This document shows positions 1-6,482 of a stretch of DNA of 8,318 nt, piece by piece. The position numbers and the translations under genes were made by a program. The notes under the pieces are model-generated. The model worked only from the letters and a program-made list of their open reading frames with translations. It was not told the DNA's origin and did no database searches. Numbering within the stretch: the first letter of the stretch is position 1; each line of letters starts with the position of its first letter. The stretch lies in NCBI GenBank assembly GCA_035510855.1, contig DATKGG010000052.1, positions 1 through 8,318 on the forward strand. Direction: 5' to 3'. This DNA is from Palsa-459 sp035510855 (lineage in GTDB: Bacteria; Actinomycetota; Acidimicrobiia; Acidimicrobiales; RAAP-2).

Positions 1-1088
1 ACCTCGTGGTCCCCGTGCCGGTCGGGACCTCGGTCGCGACCCTCGACGGCGAGCTGCTCTGCGACCTCCCCGTGGCGGGCGACCGCTTCTTGGTCGCAGC
101 GGGCGGCGAGGGGGGCCACGGGAATGCCCGATTCGGGTCCAACCGGCGACGCGCACCCTCGTTCGCCGAGCAGGGCGAGCGCGGCGAGGAGCGCTGGTGC
201 GACCTCGAGCTGCGCCTCGCCGCCGACGTCGCGCTCATCGGCTTCCCGAACGTCGGGAAGTCCACGCTGCTCTCGCGGGTGTCCGCGGCCAAGCCCAAGA
301 TCGCCGACTACCCCTTCACGACGCTGGTCCCGCACCTGGGGGTCGTGCGCGTGGGGGAACGCCCCGGGCGTCCCTTCGAGGCGACCGAGTTCGTGATGGC
401 CGACGTGCCCGGGCTCATCGAGGGGGCGGCCGAGGGCCGCGGACTGGGCCATGAGTTCCTCCGTCACGTCGAGCGCGCGCGCGTGCTGTGCGTCATGGTC
501 GACCTCTCCGAGGGCGCGGCGGCATCGCCCGAGCGCCAGCACGACGTGCTCCTCTTCGAGCTCGCGTCGCACCTGCCCGAGCTCGCCGACCGCCCGAGGT
601 TCGTGATCGGGTCCAAGTGCGACGTGGCGGACCCCGACGCGGAGGCTTCCTTCGTGGAGCTCGTCGTGTCCTCGCAGCGCGGCGACAACCTCGACGTGCT
701 CGTCGGCAGGCTGGCCGAGCTCGTTCGCGACGCGCGGCGCGCTGAGGCCGAGGTGTCCGCGGCGACGCCCCGCGTCCATCGGCCGCGCACCGAGGAGGTC
801 GAGGTGCACCGGCTCTCCGACGGGTCCTTCGAGGTCACCGGTCGAGCCGCGGCGCGCGCGGTGGGGCTGAGCGACCTCACCGACTTGGGCGCGCTCGACG
901 AGCTGCACCGGCGCCTCGAGCGACTGGGCGTGGACCGGGCGCTCGCGCGCGCCGGCGCCCGCGACGGCGACGACGTGCGGATCGGCGGGGTGGCACTCAC
1001 CTGGGCCGAGGGCCACGGCGTCGACGCGGAGCTCGAGGCCGGTCGTCCCAGCCGCGCGCGCCGGATGAAGCGCTCCGAAGGGTCCTAG
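1..1088 (+). CDS. obg: Obg/CgtA family GTPase, 5' end cut off by window
   Basis: Obg is an essential P-loop GTPase that binds the large ribosomal subunit during assembly and links it to growth and stress signals. The visible part opens inside the glycine-rich Obg fold (VPVGT, then GGEGGHGNARF). The G domain follows: G1 GFPNVGKST at bases 240-266, the switch I motif DYPFTT from base 306 and G3 DVPG at 402-413. A G4-like SKCD is at 612-623 and a G5-like region lies near 665-700. An OCT domain, typical of Gram-positive Obg proteins, spans about 795-1010 and is followed by a short basic tail. The reading frame is already open at the left edge (first full codon at base 3), so the true start lies outside; roughly the first 80-100 residues are probably missing. 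The G4 motif has Ser where Asn is canonical. The stop is 3 bases before proB, so the two are probably cotranscribed. The family call is secure. Confidence 0.97.
   Translation, partial: LVVPVPVGTSVATLDGELLCDLPVAGDRFLVAAGGEGGHGNARFGSNRRRAPSFAEQGERGEERWCDLELRLAADVALIGFPNVGKSTLLSRVSAAKPKIADYPFTTLVPHLGVVRVGERPGRPFEATEFVMADVPGLIEGAAEGRGLGHEFLRHVERARVLCVMVDLSEGAAASPERQHDVLLFELASHLPELADRPRFVIGSKCDVADPDAEASFVELVVSSQRGDNLDVLVGRLAELVRDARRAEAEVSAATPRVHRPRTEEVEVHRLSDGSFEVTGRAAARAVGLSDLTDLGALDELHRRLERLGVDRALARAGARDGDDVRIGGVALTWAEGHGVDAELEAGRPSRARRMKRSEGS
1077..1082 (+). promoter_or_regulatory. Probable ribosome binding site for proB
   Basis: GAAGGG lies inside the last codons of obg and ends 9 bases before the GTG at 1092. 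This is a plausible Shine-Dalgarno distance and supports that GTG as the proB start. There is no TAnnnT hexamer six bases upstream of this start, unlike proA, the DAHP synthase gene and nadD, which agrees with proB being read from an upstream obg transcript. Confidence 0.5.
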
Positions 1089-1091
1089 CGA

Positions 1092-2171
1092 GTGGCCGAG
1101 CGCGTCATCGTGGTCAAGCTCGGCTCGACGTCGGTCACCGGCCACGACGGCGCGCCCGACGTGGCGCTGCTCGCGTCGCTGTCGAGCCAGTTCGCCGTCT
1201 TGCGCTCGAGGGGCACGCGGCTCGTCGTCGTGAGCTCGGGGGCGGTCGCGACCGGCCTCAGCACCCTCGGGAAGACGACCCGGCCGAGCGACATGGCCGC
1301 GCTCCAGGCTGCCTCGGCGGTCGGGCAGCCCCGGGTGGTGCGCGCCTGGCAGGACTCGCTCGCGACCCATGGGCTCCACGTCGGCCAGGTCCTGCTCGAT
1401 CCGGCCGACCTGTTCTCGAGGCGCCAGTACCTGCTCGCTCGCAGGACCTTCGCCGCGCTCTTCGAGCTCGGCGTCATTCCGGTCGTGAACGAGAACGACG
1501 CGGTCGCCGACGAGGAGATCCGCTTCGGCGACAACGACCGGCTCGCCGCGCTCGTCGCGGTGCTCGTCGCGGCGAGCCGGCTCGTGCTGCTCACCGACAC
1601 GCCAGGGCTGTTCACCGAGGACCCCGCGACGAGCGAGGCGGCCACGCTCATCGACGAGGTGACCGAGATCGATCACGAGCTCGAGGCCGCGGCGGGCGGC
1701 AGCTCGAGCGCGGTCGGCACGGGCGGCATGGCGTCCAAGCTCGCCGCGGCCAGGCTCGCGACCTGGTCGGGCATCGAGACGGTGATCGCCGACGCGAGGG
1801 ACGACTGCGTCGTCATCCGCCTCGAGGATGGCAGCGGGGCGACGTCGACGACGTTCCGTGCGCGCGAGCGGCCGCTGCCCGCGCGCAAGGCATGGATCGC
1901 GTTCGCGACGGCGTCCAAGGGGCGCCTGGAAGTCGACGACGGCGCGCGGCGCGCGCTGCGCGACGGGGCGAGCCTGCTCCTCGCGGGCGTGCGCGCCCAG
2001 GAGGGTGACTTCGCCGTCGGGGACGCCGTCGAGGTCACCGCAGGCGGCTCGCTGTTCGCAAAGGGACTCGTGCGCTGCTCGTCGGGCGAGCTCGCTCGCC
2101 ACGCCGATGGCACACCGGTGCCGCGCGACGTGGTGGTCGTCCACCACGACGACCTGGTGGCGCTGGCCTGA
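1092..2171 (+). CDS. proB: Glutamate 5-kinase (ProB), GTG start
   Basis: ProB phosphorylates L-glutamate with ATP to gamma-glutamyl phosphate, the first and usually feedback-controlled step of proline synthesis, in the cytosol. At 359 residues it is close to the family norm of about 367. The amino-acid kinase domain carries VVKLGSTSVT (residues 7-16), SSGAVATG (48-55), QAASAVGQ (72-79), NENDAV with FGDND (133-149), LTDTPGLF (167-174) and GTGGMASK (209-216). A C-terminal PUA domain spans about 265-355. The GTG start is chosen because it is 3 bases after the obg stop, has a GAAGGG upstream, and puts the kinase motif near the N terminus as usual. It is followed by proA, which performs the next step, after a 30-base gap that holds a candidate promoter. 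Confidence 0.97.
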   Translation: MAERVIVVKLGSTSVTGHDGAPDVALLASLSSQFAVLRSRGTRLVVVSSGAVATGLSTLGKTTRPSDMAALQAASAVGQPRVVRAWQDSLATHGLHVGQVLLDPADLFSRRQYLLARRTFAALFELGVIPVVNENDAVADEEIRFGDNDRLAALVAVLVAASRLVLLTDTPGLFTEDPATSEAATLIDEVTEIDHELEAAAGGSSSAVGTGGMASKLAAARLATWSGIETVIADARDDCVVIRLEDGSGATSTTFRARERPLPARKAWIAFATASKGRLEVDDGARRALRDGASLLLAGVRAQEGDFAVGDAVEVTAGGSLFAKGLVRCSSGELARHADGTPVPRDVVVVHHDDLVALA

Positions 2172-2189
2172 GGCCCCCATGCACAAAGG

Positions 2190-2195
2190 TACGAT
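2190..2195 (+). promoter_or_regulatory. Candidate -10 element for a leaderless proA transcript
   Basis: TACGAT fits the TAnnnT -10 consensus of actinobacterial housekeeping promoters. Six bases separate it from the ATG at 2202, so the standard -12/-7 placement would make the A of that ATG the +1 base. A weak -35-like CTGAGG is at 2168-2173 with a 16-base spacer, overlapping the proB stop. An AAAGGT at 2185-2190 could instead serve as a Shine-Dalgarno on a read-through transcript, so both modes are possible. The promoter is inferred from position and pattern only. Confidence 0.5.
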
Positions 2196-2201
2196 TCGCC
2201 G

Positions 2202-3446
2202 ATGGCGGACCCCGTGCTGAGCGCGCAGGGCGCTGCAGTCAAGGACGCCTCGTTGGTCCTTCGTGGCGCCTCGAGTGCCACGAAGGACGCGGCCCTGCAC
2301 TCGGCGGCCGACGCGCTTGGCGAGCGTGCCGGGGCGATCTTGGCGGCGAACGCGCACGACGTCGAGGCTGCCCACGCCGCGGGCATGGCGCCCCCGGCGA
2401 TCGACCGGCTGACCCTCGACGACGCGCGCCTCGCCCAGATGGCCGCGGGACTGCGCGGCGTGGCCGCGCTGGCGGACCCCGTCGGCGAGGTGGTGGACGG
2501 CTCGGTGCGCCCGAACGGCCTGCGCGTCGAGCGAGTCCGCGTGCCGCTCGGCGTCGTCGGGGTGATCTACGAGAACCGCCCCAACGTCACGAGCGACGCC
2601 GCGGGGCTGTGCCTCAAGTCCGGCAACGCGGCGTTCCTGCGAGGCTCGGCGAGCGCGCAGACGACCAACCTCGAGATCGTCGCCACCCTGCGCGAGGGCC
2701 TGGCTGCCGCGGGGCTCCCGAAGCCAGCCGTCAGCCTCGTCGAGGACACGAGCCGCGAGGCCGCCGTCGCCTTCATGCAGCTGCGCGGCGTCATCGACTG
2801 TCTCATCCCGCGCGGCGGGCGCGCCCTCCTCGCGGCGATGGCCGAGCACGCGACGGTGCCGTACGTGGTCGACGGCGACGGCAACTGCCACGTCTACGTC
2901 GATGCGTTGGCCGACCTCGACATGGCGAGCGACATCGTGGTGAACGCCAAGACCTCTCGTCCAGGGGTGTGCAACGCCGCAGAGACCCTGCTCGTGCACC
3001 GCGACGTTGCCGAGCGGTTCCTGCCCGAGGTCGCCCTCGCCATGCCCCAGGTGCTCCTGCGCGGCGACGAGGCAACCTGCGCGCTCGTCGCGCGCGCGGT
3101 GCCCGCCTCCGACGAGGACTACGCGACCGAGTTCCTCGACCTCGTGCTCGCCGTGCGGGTCGTGGACTCGATCGACGCGGCCATCGCCCACGTCGCGCGC
3201 TTCGGCTCGGGGCACTCCGAGGCCATCGTCACGCGCGACGTCATCGCAGCGGACCGCTGGGTCCGCGAGGTCGACGCCGCCGCGGTGCTGGTCAACGCCT
3301 CGACGCGATTCGTCGACGGCGCAGAGCTCGGCCTGGGTGCCGAGGTCGGCATCTCCACCCAGAAGCTGCACGCGCGGGGCCCGATGGGCCTGCGCGAGCT
3401 CACGTGCACGCGCTGGGTCGTCCGCGGCGAAGGGCAGGTCAGGTGA
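2202..3446 (+). CDS. proA: Glutamate-5-semialdehyde dehydrogenase (gamma-glutamyl phosphate reductase, ProA)
   Basis: ProA reduces gamma-glutamyl phosphate with NADPH to glutamate-5-semialdehyde, the second step of proline synthesis, taking the labile product of ProB. The 414-residue length matches the family (about 417). Signatures are IYENRPNVT starting at residue 122, KSGNAAFLRG, and NAKTSRPGVCNAAET with the catalytic Cys at 257 (E. coli ProA has its nucleophile at about 255). HSEAIVT and the C-terminal GAEVGISTQKLHARGP also match. The ATG at 2202 is chosen because it gives family length and sits exactly six bases after a TAnnnT hexamer. Its TGA stop overlaps the next gene's GTG by four bases (GTGA), so the AAA+ ATPase is probably translationally coupled to it. 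No key residue is missing. ProC, the final enzyme, is not in the window. Confidence 0.98.
   Translation: MADPVLSAQGAAVKDASLVLRGASSATKDAALHSAADALGERAGAILAANAHDVEAAHAAGMAPPAIDRLTLDDARLAQMAAGLRGVAALADPVGEVVDGSVRPNGLRVERVRVPLGVVGVIYENRPNVTSDAAGLCLKSGNAAFLRGSASAQTTNLEIVATLREGLAAAGLPKPAVSLVEDTSREAAVAFMQLRGVIDCLIPRGGRALLAAMAEHATVPYVVDGDGNCHVYVDALADLDMASDIVVNAKTSRPGVCNAAETLLVHRDVAERFLPEVALAMPQVLLRGDEATCALVARAVPASDEDYATEFLDLVLAVRVVDSIDAAIAHVARFGSGHSEAIVTRDVIAADRWVREVDAAAVLVNASTRFVDGAELGLGAEVGISTQKLHARGPMGLRELTCTRWVVRGEGQVR
3429..3434 (+). promoter_or_regulatory. Probable ribosome binding site for the AAA+ ATPase gene
   Basis: GAAGGG within the 3' end of proA ends 8 bases before the GTG at 3443. It supports choosing this start within a reading frame that stays open far upstream inside proA. 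Confidence 0.5.
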
Positions 3447-4372
3447 CGTCACTGAGAGACGAGGTGGAGGACCCGCTCGGGCTCGACCACGTGCGGGCGC
3501 CGAGGTTCTCCTCCCCCGACGAGGTGGGGGCTGCGCTCGCGGCCAACCGCTACTTGGCCGACGCGGCGATCGCGAGCGTGGTGTACCTCGCGGACCGGCT
3601 CATCAAGCCGGTCCTCATCGAGGGGCCAGCCGGCACGGGCAAGACCCAGCTCGGCAAGACCGTCGCCGAGGCGCTCGGCGCGAGGCTCATCCGCCTGCAG
3701 TGCTACGAGGGCATCGACGAGTCCAAGGCCCTCTACGAGTGGAACTACCGAAAGCAGCTGCTGCGCATCCAGGCGGGCCAGCAGGGCGAGTCGAGCCTCG
3801 ACTGGCACGAGCTCGAGGGCGACATCTTCTCGGACGAGTTCCTGCTCACGCGGCCGCTCTTAGAGGCCATCCGCGCGACCGAGCCCGTCGTGCTCCTGAT
3901 CGACGAGGTCGACCGCGTCGAGGTCGAGACCGAGGCGTTGCTCTTGGAGGTGCTGTCGGAGTACCAGGTGTCCATCCCCGAGCTCGGCACGCTGACCGCG
4001 ACGCAGCTGCCGCTCGTGTTCCTCACGTCCAACAACACGCGTGAGCTGTCCGAGGCGCTCAAGCGCCGCTGCCTGTACCTGCACCTCAATTACCCCGACG
4101 TCGAGCGCGAGCGCGCCATCGTGCTCTCAAGGGTGCCGGGTGTCTCGTCCGCGCTCGCGACGAGGATCGCCGAGGTCGTCCGCTCGCTGCGCCAGCTCGA
4201 CCTGCGCAAGGCCCCGTCGGTGTCCGAGACGCTCGACTGGGCACGCACCCTTGTCGTGCTCGGACGCAGCGAGATCGGCGACCAGGACGTGAAGGACACC
4301 CTGCACGTCCTGTTGAAGTTCCAGTCCGACATCGACAAGGCGTCCAAGGAGCTGCTCGGGAACCGGGCCTGA
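3443..4372 (+). CDS. MoxR-family AAA+ ATPase (CoxD-like)
   Basis: MoxR proteins are AAA+ ATPases that act with a VWA-domain partner as chaperones or in metal-cofactor assembly; CoxD of the CO dehydrogenase system is a well-known example. This 309-residue protein has Walker A GPAGTGKT at 61-68 and Walker B VVLLIDEVDR at 149-158. Sensor 1 is at TSNN (195-198), a likely arginine finger at 208-209 (ALKRRC), and a C-terminal KAPSVSETLDW (256-266) is typical of the CoxD-like branch. CYEGIDESKALYEWN (87-101) is also characteristic of that branch. The frame is open from 2609, but everything upstream is a GC-driven shadow of proA. The GTG at 3443 gives family size, overlaps the proA stop (GTGA) and has a GAAGGG 8 bases upstream. 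The gene ends in TGATG, overlapping its VWA partner by one base. The client is unknown; no CO dehydrogenase subunit is in view. Confidence 0.92.
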   Translation: MTSLRDEVEDPLGLDHVRAPRFSSPDEVGAALAANRYLADAAIASVVYLADRLIKPVLIEGPAGTGKTQLGKTVAEALGARLIRLQCYEGIDESKALYEWNYRKQLLRIQAGQQGESSLDWHELEGDIFSDEFLLTRPLLEAIRATEPVVLLIDEVDRVEVETEALLLEVLSEYQVSIPELGTLTATQLPLVFLTSNNTRELSEALKRRCLYLHLNYPDVERERAIVLSRVPGVSSALATRIAEVVRSLRQLDLRKAPSVSETLDWARTLVVLGRSEIGDQDVKDTLHVLLKFQSDIDKASKELLGNRA

Positions 4373-5805
4373 TGCTCGACCTCCTCGGTTCGTTCGTCGG
4401 CGAGCTGCGCGACGCCGGTATCCCGGTGTCGACGACCGAGCACCTGGACGCCGCCCGCGCCCTGGTCGCGATCGACCTCATGGAGCGCGCCGTCGTGAAG
4501 GCGGCGCTGTCGACCACCCTCGTCAAGGACGAGACGCACTTCGCGGCCTTCGAGCTCGCCTTCGAGATCTTCTTCGCCTCGGTCACGGCCCAGGCGGCCG
4601 CTGACCAGCTCGACGGGCCCGAGCACGAGCCCGGCGAGCCGAGCTCACAGCGCGGCTCGGAGGGACGCGGCAAGGGCGGCGGGGGAGGCGCGTCGGGAGA
4701 CGTCACCCAAGAAGAGCTCGCCGCGATGCTCTTCCGCGCGCTGCGCGAGGGCGACGCCTCGATGCTCGCCGAGGGCGCGCGCATCGCGGTGTCGAGGTTC
4801 GCGGGCATCGAGCCGGGCCGGCCCGTCGGGGGCACCTACTACCTGTACCGCACGCTTCGGAACCTGGACCTCGACGCCCTGCGGGCGCTCTTGCAGTCAG
4901 CCGCGGCGGGCGAGGGCGCGGTGCCCGGATCGCTCGCCCAGCGACTCGCGCTCGACGACGCCTCGGGGCGCATCGACCAATTGCGCCGCGCGATCGAAGA
5001 CGAGATCCGCCGACGCCTCGTCGAGGACCGCGGCGCCTCGGCCCTCGCACGGTCGGTGCGGCGTCCACTCCCCGAGGACCTCGACGTGATGCACGCGACG
5101 CGCGACGAGCTGACCGCGCTGCACCGCGCGCTCGTCCCGCTCAGCCGAAAGCTCGCGATGCGCCTCGCGCGCAAGCGGCGCCGGGGGCACCGCGGCTCGC
5201 TCGACCTGCGCCGCACGGTGCGCCAGTCGATGTCGACCGGCGGGGTGCCGATCAACCCGGTGTTCAAGCCGCCCCGTCCAGCCAAGCCCGAGATCTTTGT
5301 CATCGCGGACGTGTCGGGATCGGTCGCGAGCTTCGCGCGCTTCACGCTGCTCTTGGTCCACGCGATCTCCGCGCAGTTCCGCAAGGTCCGGAGCTTCGTG
5401 TTCGTGGATGCCCTGGACGAGGCGACCAGGTTCTTCGAGGGCGCGGCCGACCCCGCCGACGCCGTCGCGCGCATCAACACCGAGGCCGATGTCGTCTGGA
5501 TCGACGGGCACAGCGACTATGGCCGCGCGCTCACCCAGTTCCACGAGCGCTACGCCAACGACGTGACGCGCCGCACGAGCATCCTCGTGCTCGGCGACGC
5601 GCGGAACAACTACCACGCCTCGCAGGCCTGGGTGCTCGACGACCTGCGACGACGGGCCCGCGCGGTGTACTGGCTCAATCCCGAGCCCCAGAGCTACTGG
5701 AACTCGGGCGACTCGATCGTCGCCGCGTACGCGCCGCACTGCGACGCGGTCGTCGAGTGCCGGACGCTGCGCCAGCTCGAGAAGTTCGTCGGCACGCTCG
5801 CGTGA
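4372..5805 (+). CDS. CoxE-like von Willebrand factor A domain protein, MoxR partner
   Basis: This is the adaptor half of a MoxR/VWA pair, expected in the cytosol and thought to link the ATPase to its client. The 477-residue protein has a helical N-terminal part (about 1-80), then a glycine- and charge-rich spacer (82-110). A mainly helical middle region and a basic stretch (264-284, many Arg) resembling the segment before the VWA fold in CoxE-like proteins come next. The VWA domain has a MIDAS metal site: DVSGS at 313-317, a second loop GHSDYGRAL (379-387) with Ser381 where Thr is canonical, and Asp409 in LGDARNN. A WLNPEP motif (434-439) is typical of the family. No signal peptide or membrane segment is seen. 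The ATG overlaps the ATPase stop by one base, implying obligatory co-expression. The family call is firm; the process served is not known. Confidence 0.92.
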   Translation: MLDLLGSFVGELRDAGIPVSTTEHLDAARALVAIDLMERAVVKAALSTTLVKDETHFAAFELAFEIFFASVTAQAAADQLDGPEHEPGEPSSQRGSEGRGKGGGGGASGDVTQEELAAMLFRALREGDASMLAEGARIAVSRFAGIEPGRPVGGTYYLYRTLRNLDLDALRALLQSAAAGEGAVPGSLAQRLALDDASGRIDQLRRAIEDEIRRRLVEDRGASALARSVRRPLPEDLDVMHATRDELTALHRALVPLSRKLAMRLARKRRRGHRGSLDLRRTVRQSMSTGGVPINPVFKPPRPAKPEIFVIADVSGSVASFARFTLLLVHAISAQFRKVRSFVFVDALDEATRFFEGAADPADAVARINTEADVVWIDGHSDYGRALTQFHERYANDVTRRTSILVLGDARNNYHASQAWVLDDLRRRARAVYWLNPEPQSYWNSGDSIVAAYAPHCDAVVECRTLRQLEKFVGTLA

Positions 5806-6479
5806 CGTCGCGCCCGCCCCCCTCGATGCGCACGATCGGCAACGTCCAGGATGCCCACACCCGCATCGTCCTCGTGCGCCACGGCGAGCCGGTGGTCGCG
5901 ACCCTTGGCATCGTGGGTGGTCCGCTCGGCGACACGGGGCTCACCGATGCCGGGCGCGCCCAGGTGCGCTGCCTCGCCGATCGCCTCGGGACCTCGCTCG
6001 AGCTCGGCGTGGTCACCGCCCTCTACTCGTCGACGCTGCCCCGGGCGGTCGAGACCGCCAGGCTGCTCGCACCGGCGTTCGGCGGCCTCGAGGTGCGCGA
6101 GCGCCGCGACCTGCGCGAGCACGACCCCGGCGAGCTCGACGGGCTGACCTGGGCCGAGGCCGCCGAGCGCTTCCGGATGGTCGACTTCGACACCGAGCCG
6201 GACCTCCCCGTCGGCCCCGGCGGGGAGTCGTTGACGGTGTTCCACGAGCGCGCGCGGCGTGCCATCGAGTCGCTGGGCGACGACCACGCGGGCGAGACCG
6301 TCGTCGTCGCGTGCCACGGCGGGATCGTGGCTGCGGCCGTCGGGCTCGTCTTCGGGCTCGCCGTGAGCGCCCGGGTCGTGCTCCCGACGCGCTACGCGTC
6401 GATGACCGAGCTCGAGCGGACGAAGAAGGGCTGGCGGTTGGGGCGCTACAACGACCGCTACCCGGTCACCGATGTCTGA
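5802..6479 (+). CDS. Histidine phosphatase family protein (phosphoglycerate mutase-like)
   Basis: This family transfers phosphate to an active-site histidine and covers phosphoglycerate mutases as well as phosphatases of sugars, nucleotides and other metabolites. The 225-residue protein shows VRHGE at 25-29 with catalytic His27, then SSTLPRAVETA, which provides the second conserved Arg region. REHDPGELDG supplies the conserved acidic residue, and ACHGG has the second catalytic His at 172. The GTG at 5802 is chosen because it forms a four-base GTGA overlap with the VWA gene stop, like the proA/ATPase junction. An in-frame ATG at 5826 (217 residues) is a fair alternative, since the first 20 residues are proline-rich and precede the fold; neither start has a good Shine-Dalgarno. 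The substrate cannot be told from sequence. Coupling to the VWA gene suggests, but does not show, a shared process. The stop directly abuts that of the convergent DAHP synthase gene. Confidence 0.85.
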   Translation: MTSRPPPSMRTIGNVQDAHTRIVLVRHGEPVVATLGIVGGPLGDTGLTDAGRAQVRCLADRLGTSLELGVVTALYSSTLPRAVETARLLAPAFGGLEVRERRDLREHDPGELDGLTWAEAAERFRMVDFDTEPDLPVGPGGESLTVFHERARRAIESLGDDHAGETVVVACHGGIVAAAVGLVFGLAVSARVVLPTRYASMTELERTKKGWRLGRYNDRYPVTDV

Positions 6480-6482
6480 TCA
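6477..6482. other. Abutting convergent stop codons forming TGATCA
   Basis: The phosphatase TGA (6477-6479) and the DAHP synthase TGA on the minus strand (6482-6480) lie next to each other with no base between them. Together they form the palindrome TGATCA. No intrinsic terminator with a T-run is visible here, so the convergent transcripts must either overlap or end by another mechanism such as Rho. Confidence 0.9.

Noticed and set aside
2179..2220. Short upstream frame of 13 codons starting ATG at 2179 and overlapping the proA start, as a possible leader peptide
   Set aside because: The candidate proA transcription start lies downstream of this ATG. It has no convincing ribosome binding site, no proline or regulatory codon run and no attenuator-like hairpins.
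2609..3442. Long open frame running through proA into the AAA+ ATPase, suggesting a 587-residue protein
   Set aside because: The upstream half is Arg/Pro/Gly-rich shadow translation of proA with no family resemblance. The ATPase has its own well-supported GTG at 3443.
4897..5739. 280-residue minus-strand open frame opposite the VWA gene
   Set aside because: It is antisense to conserved VWA coding sequence. Such frames stay open by chance at this GC, and no family signature is seen.
3443..5805. A carbon monoxide dehydrogenase (cox) cluster, because of the CoxD/CoxE-like pair
   Set aside because: No coxM, coxS, coxL or accessory gene is present in the window, and the neighbours are housekeeping genes. 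Only the family resemblance is supported.
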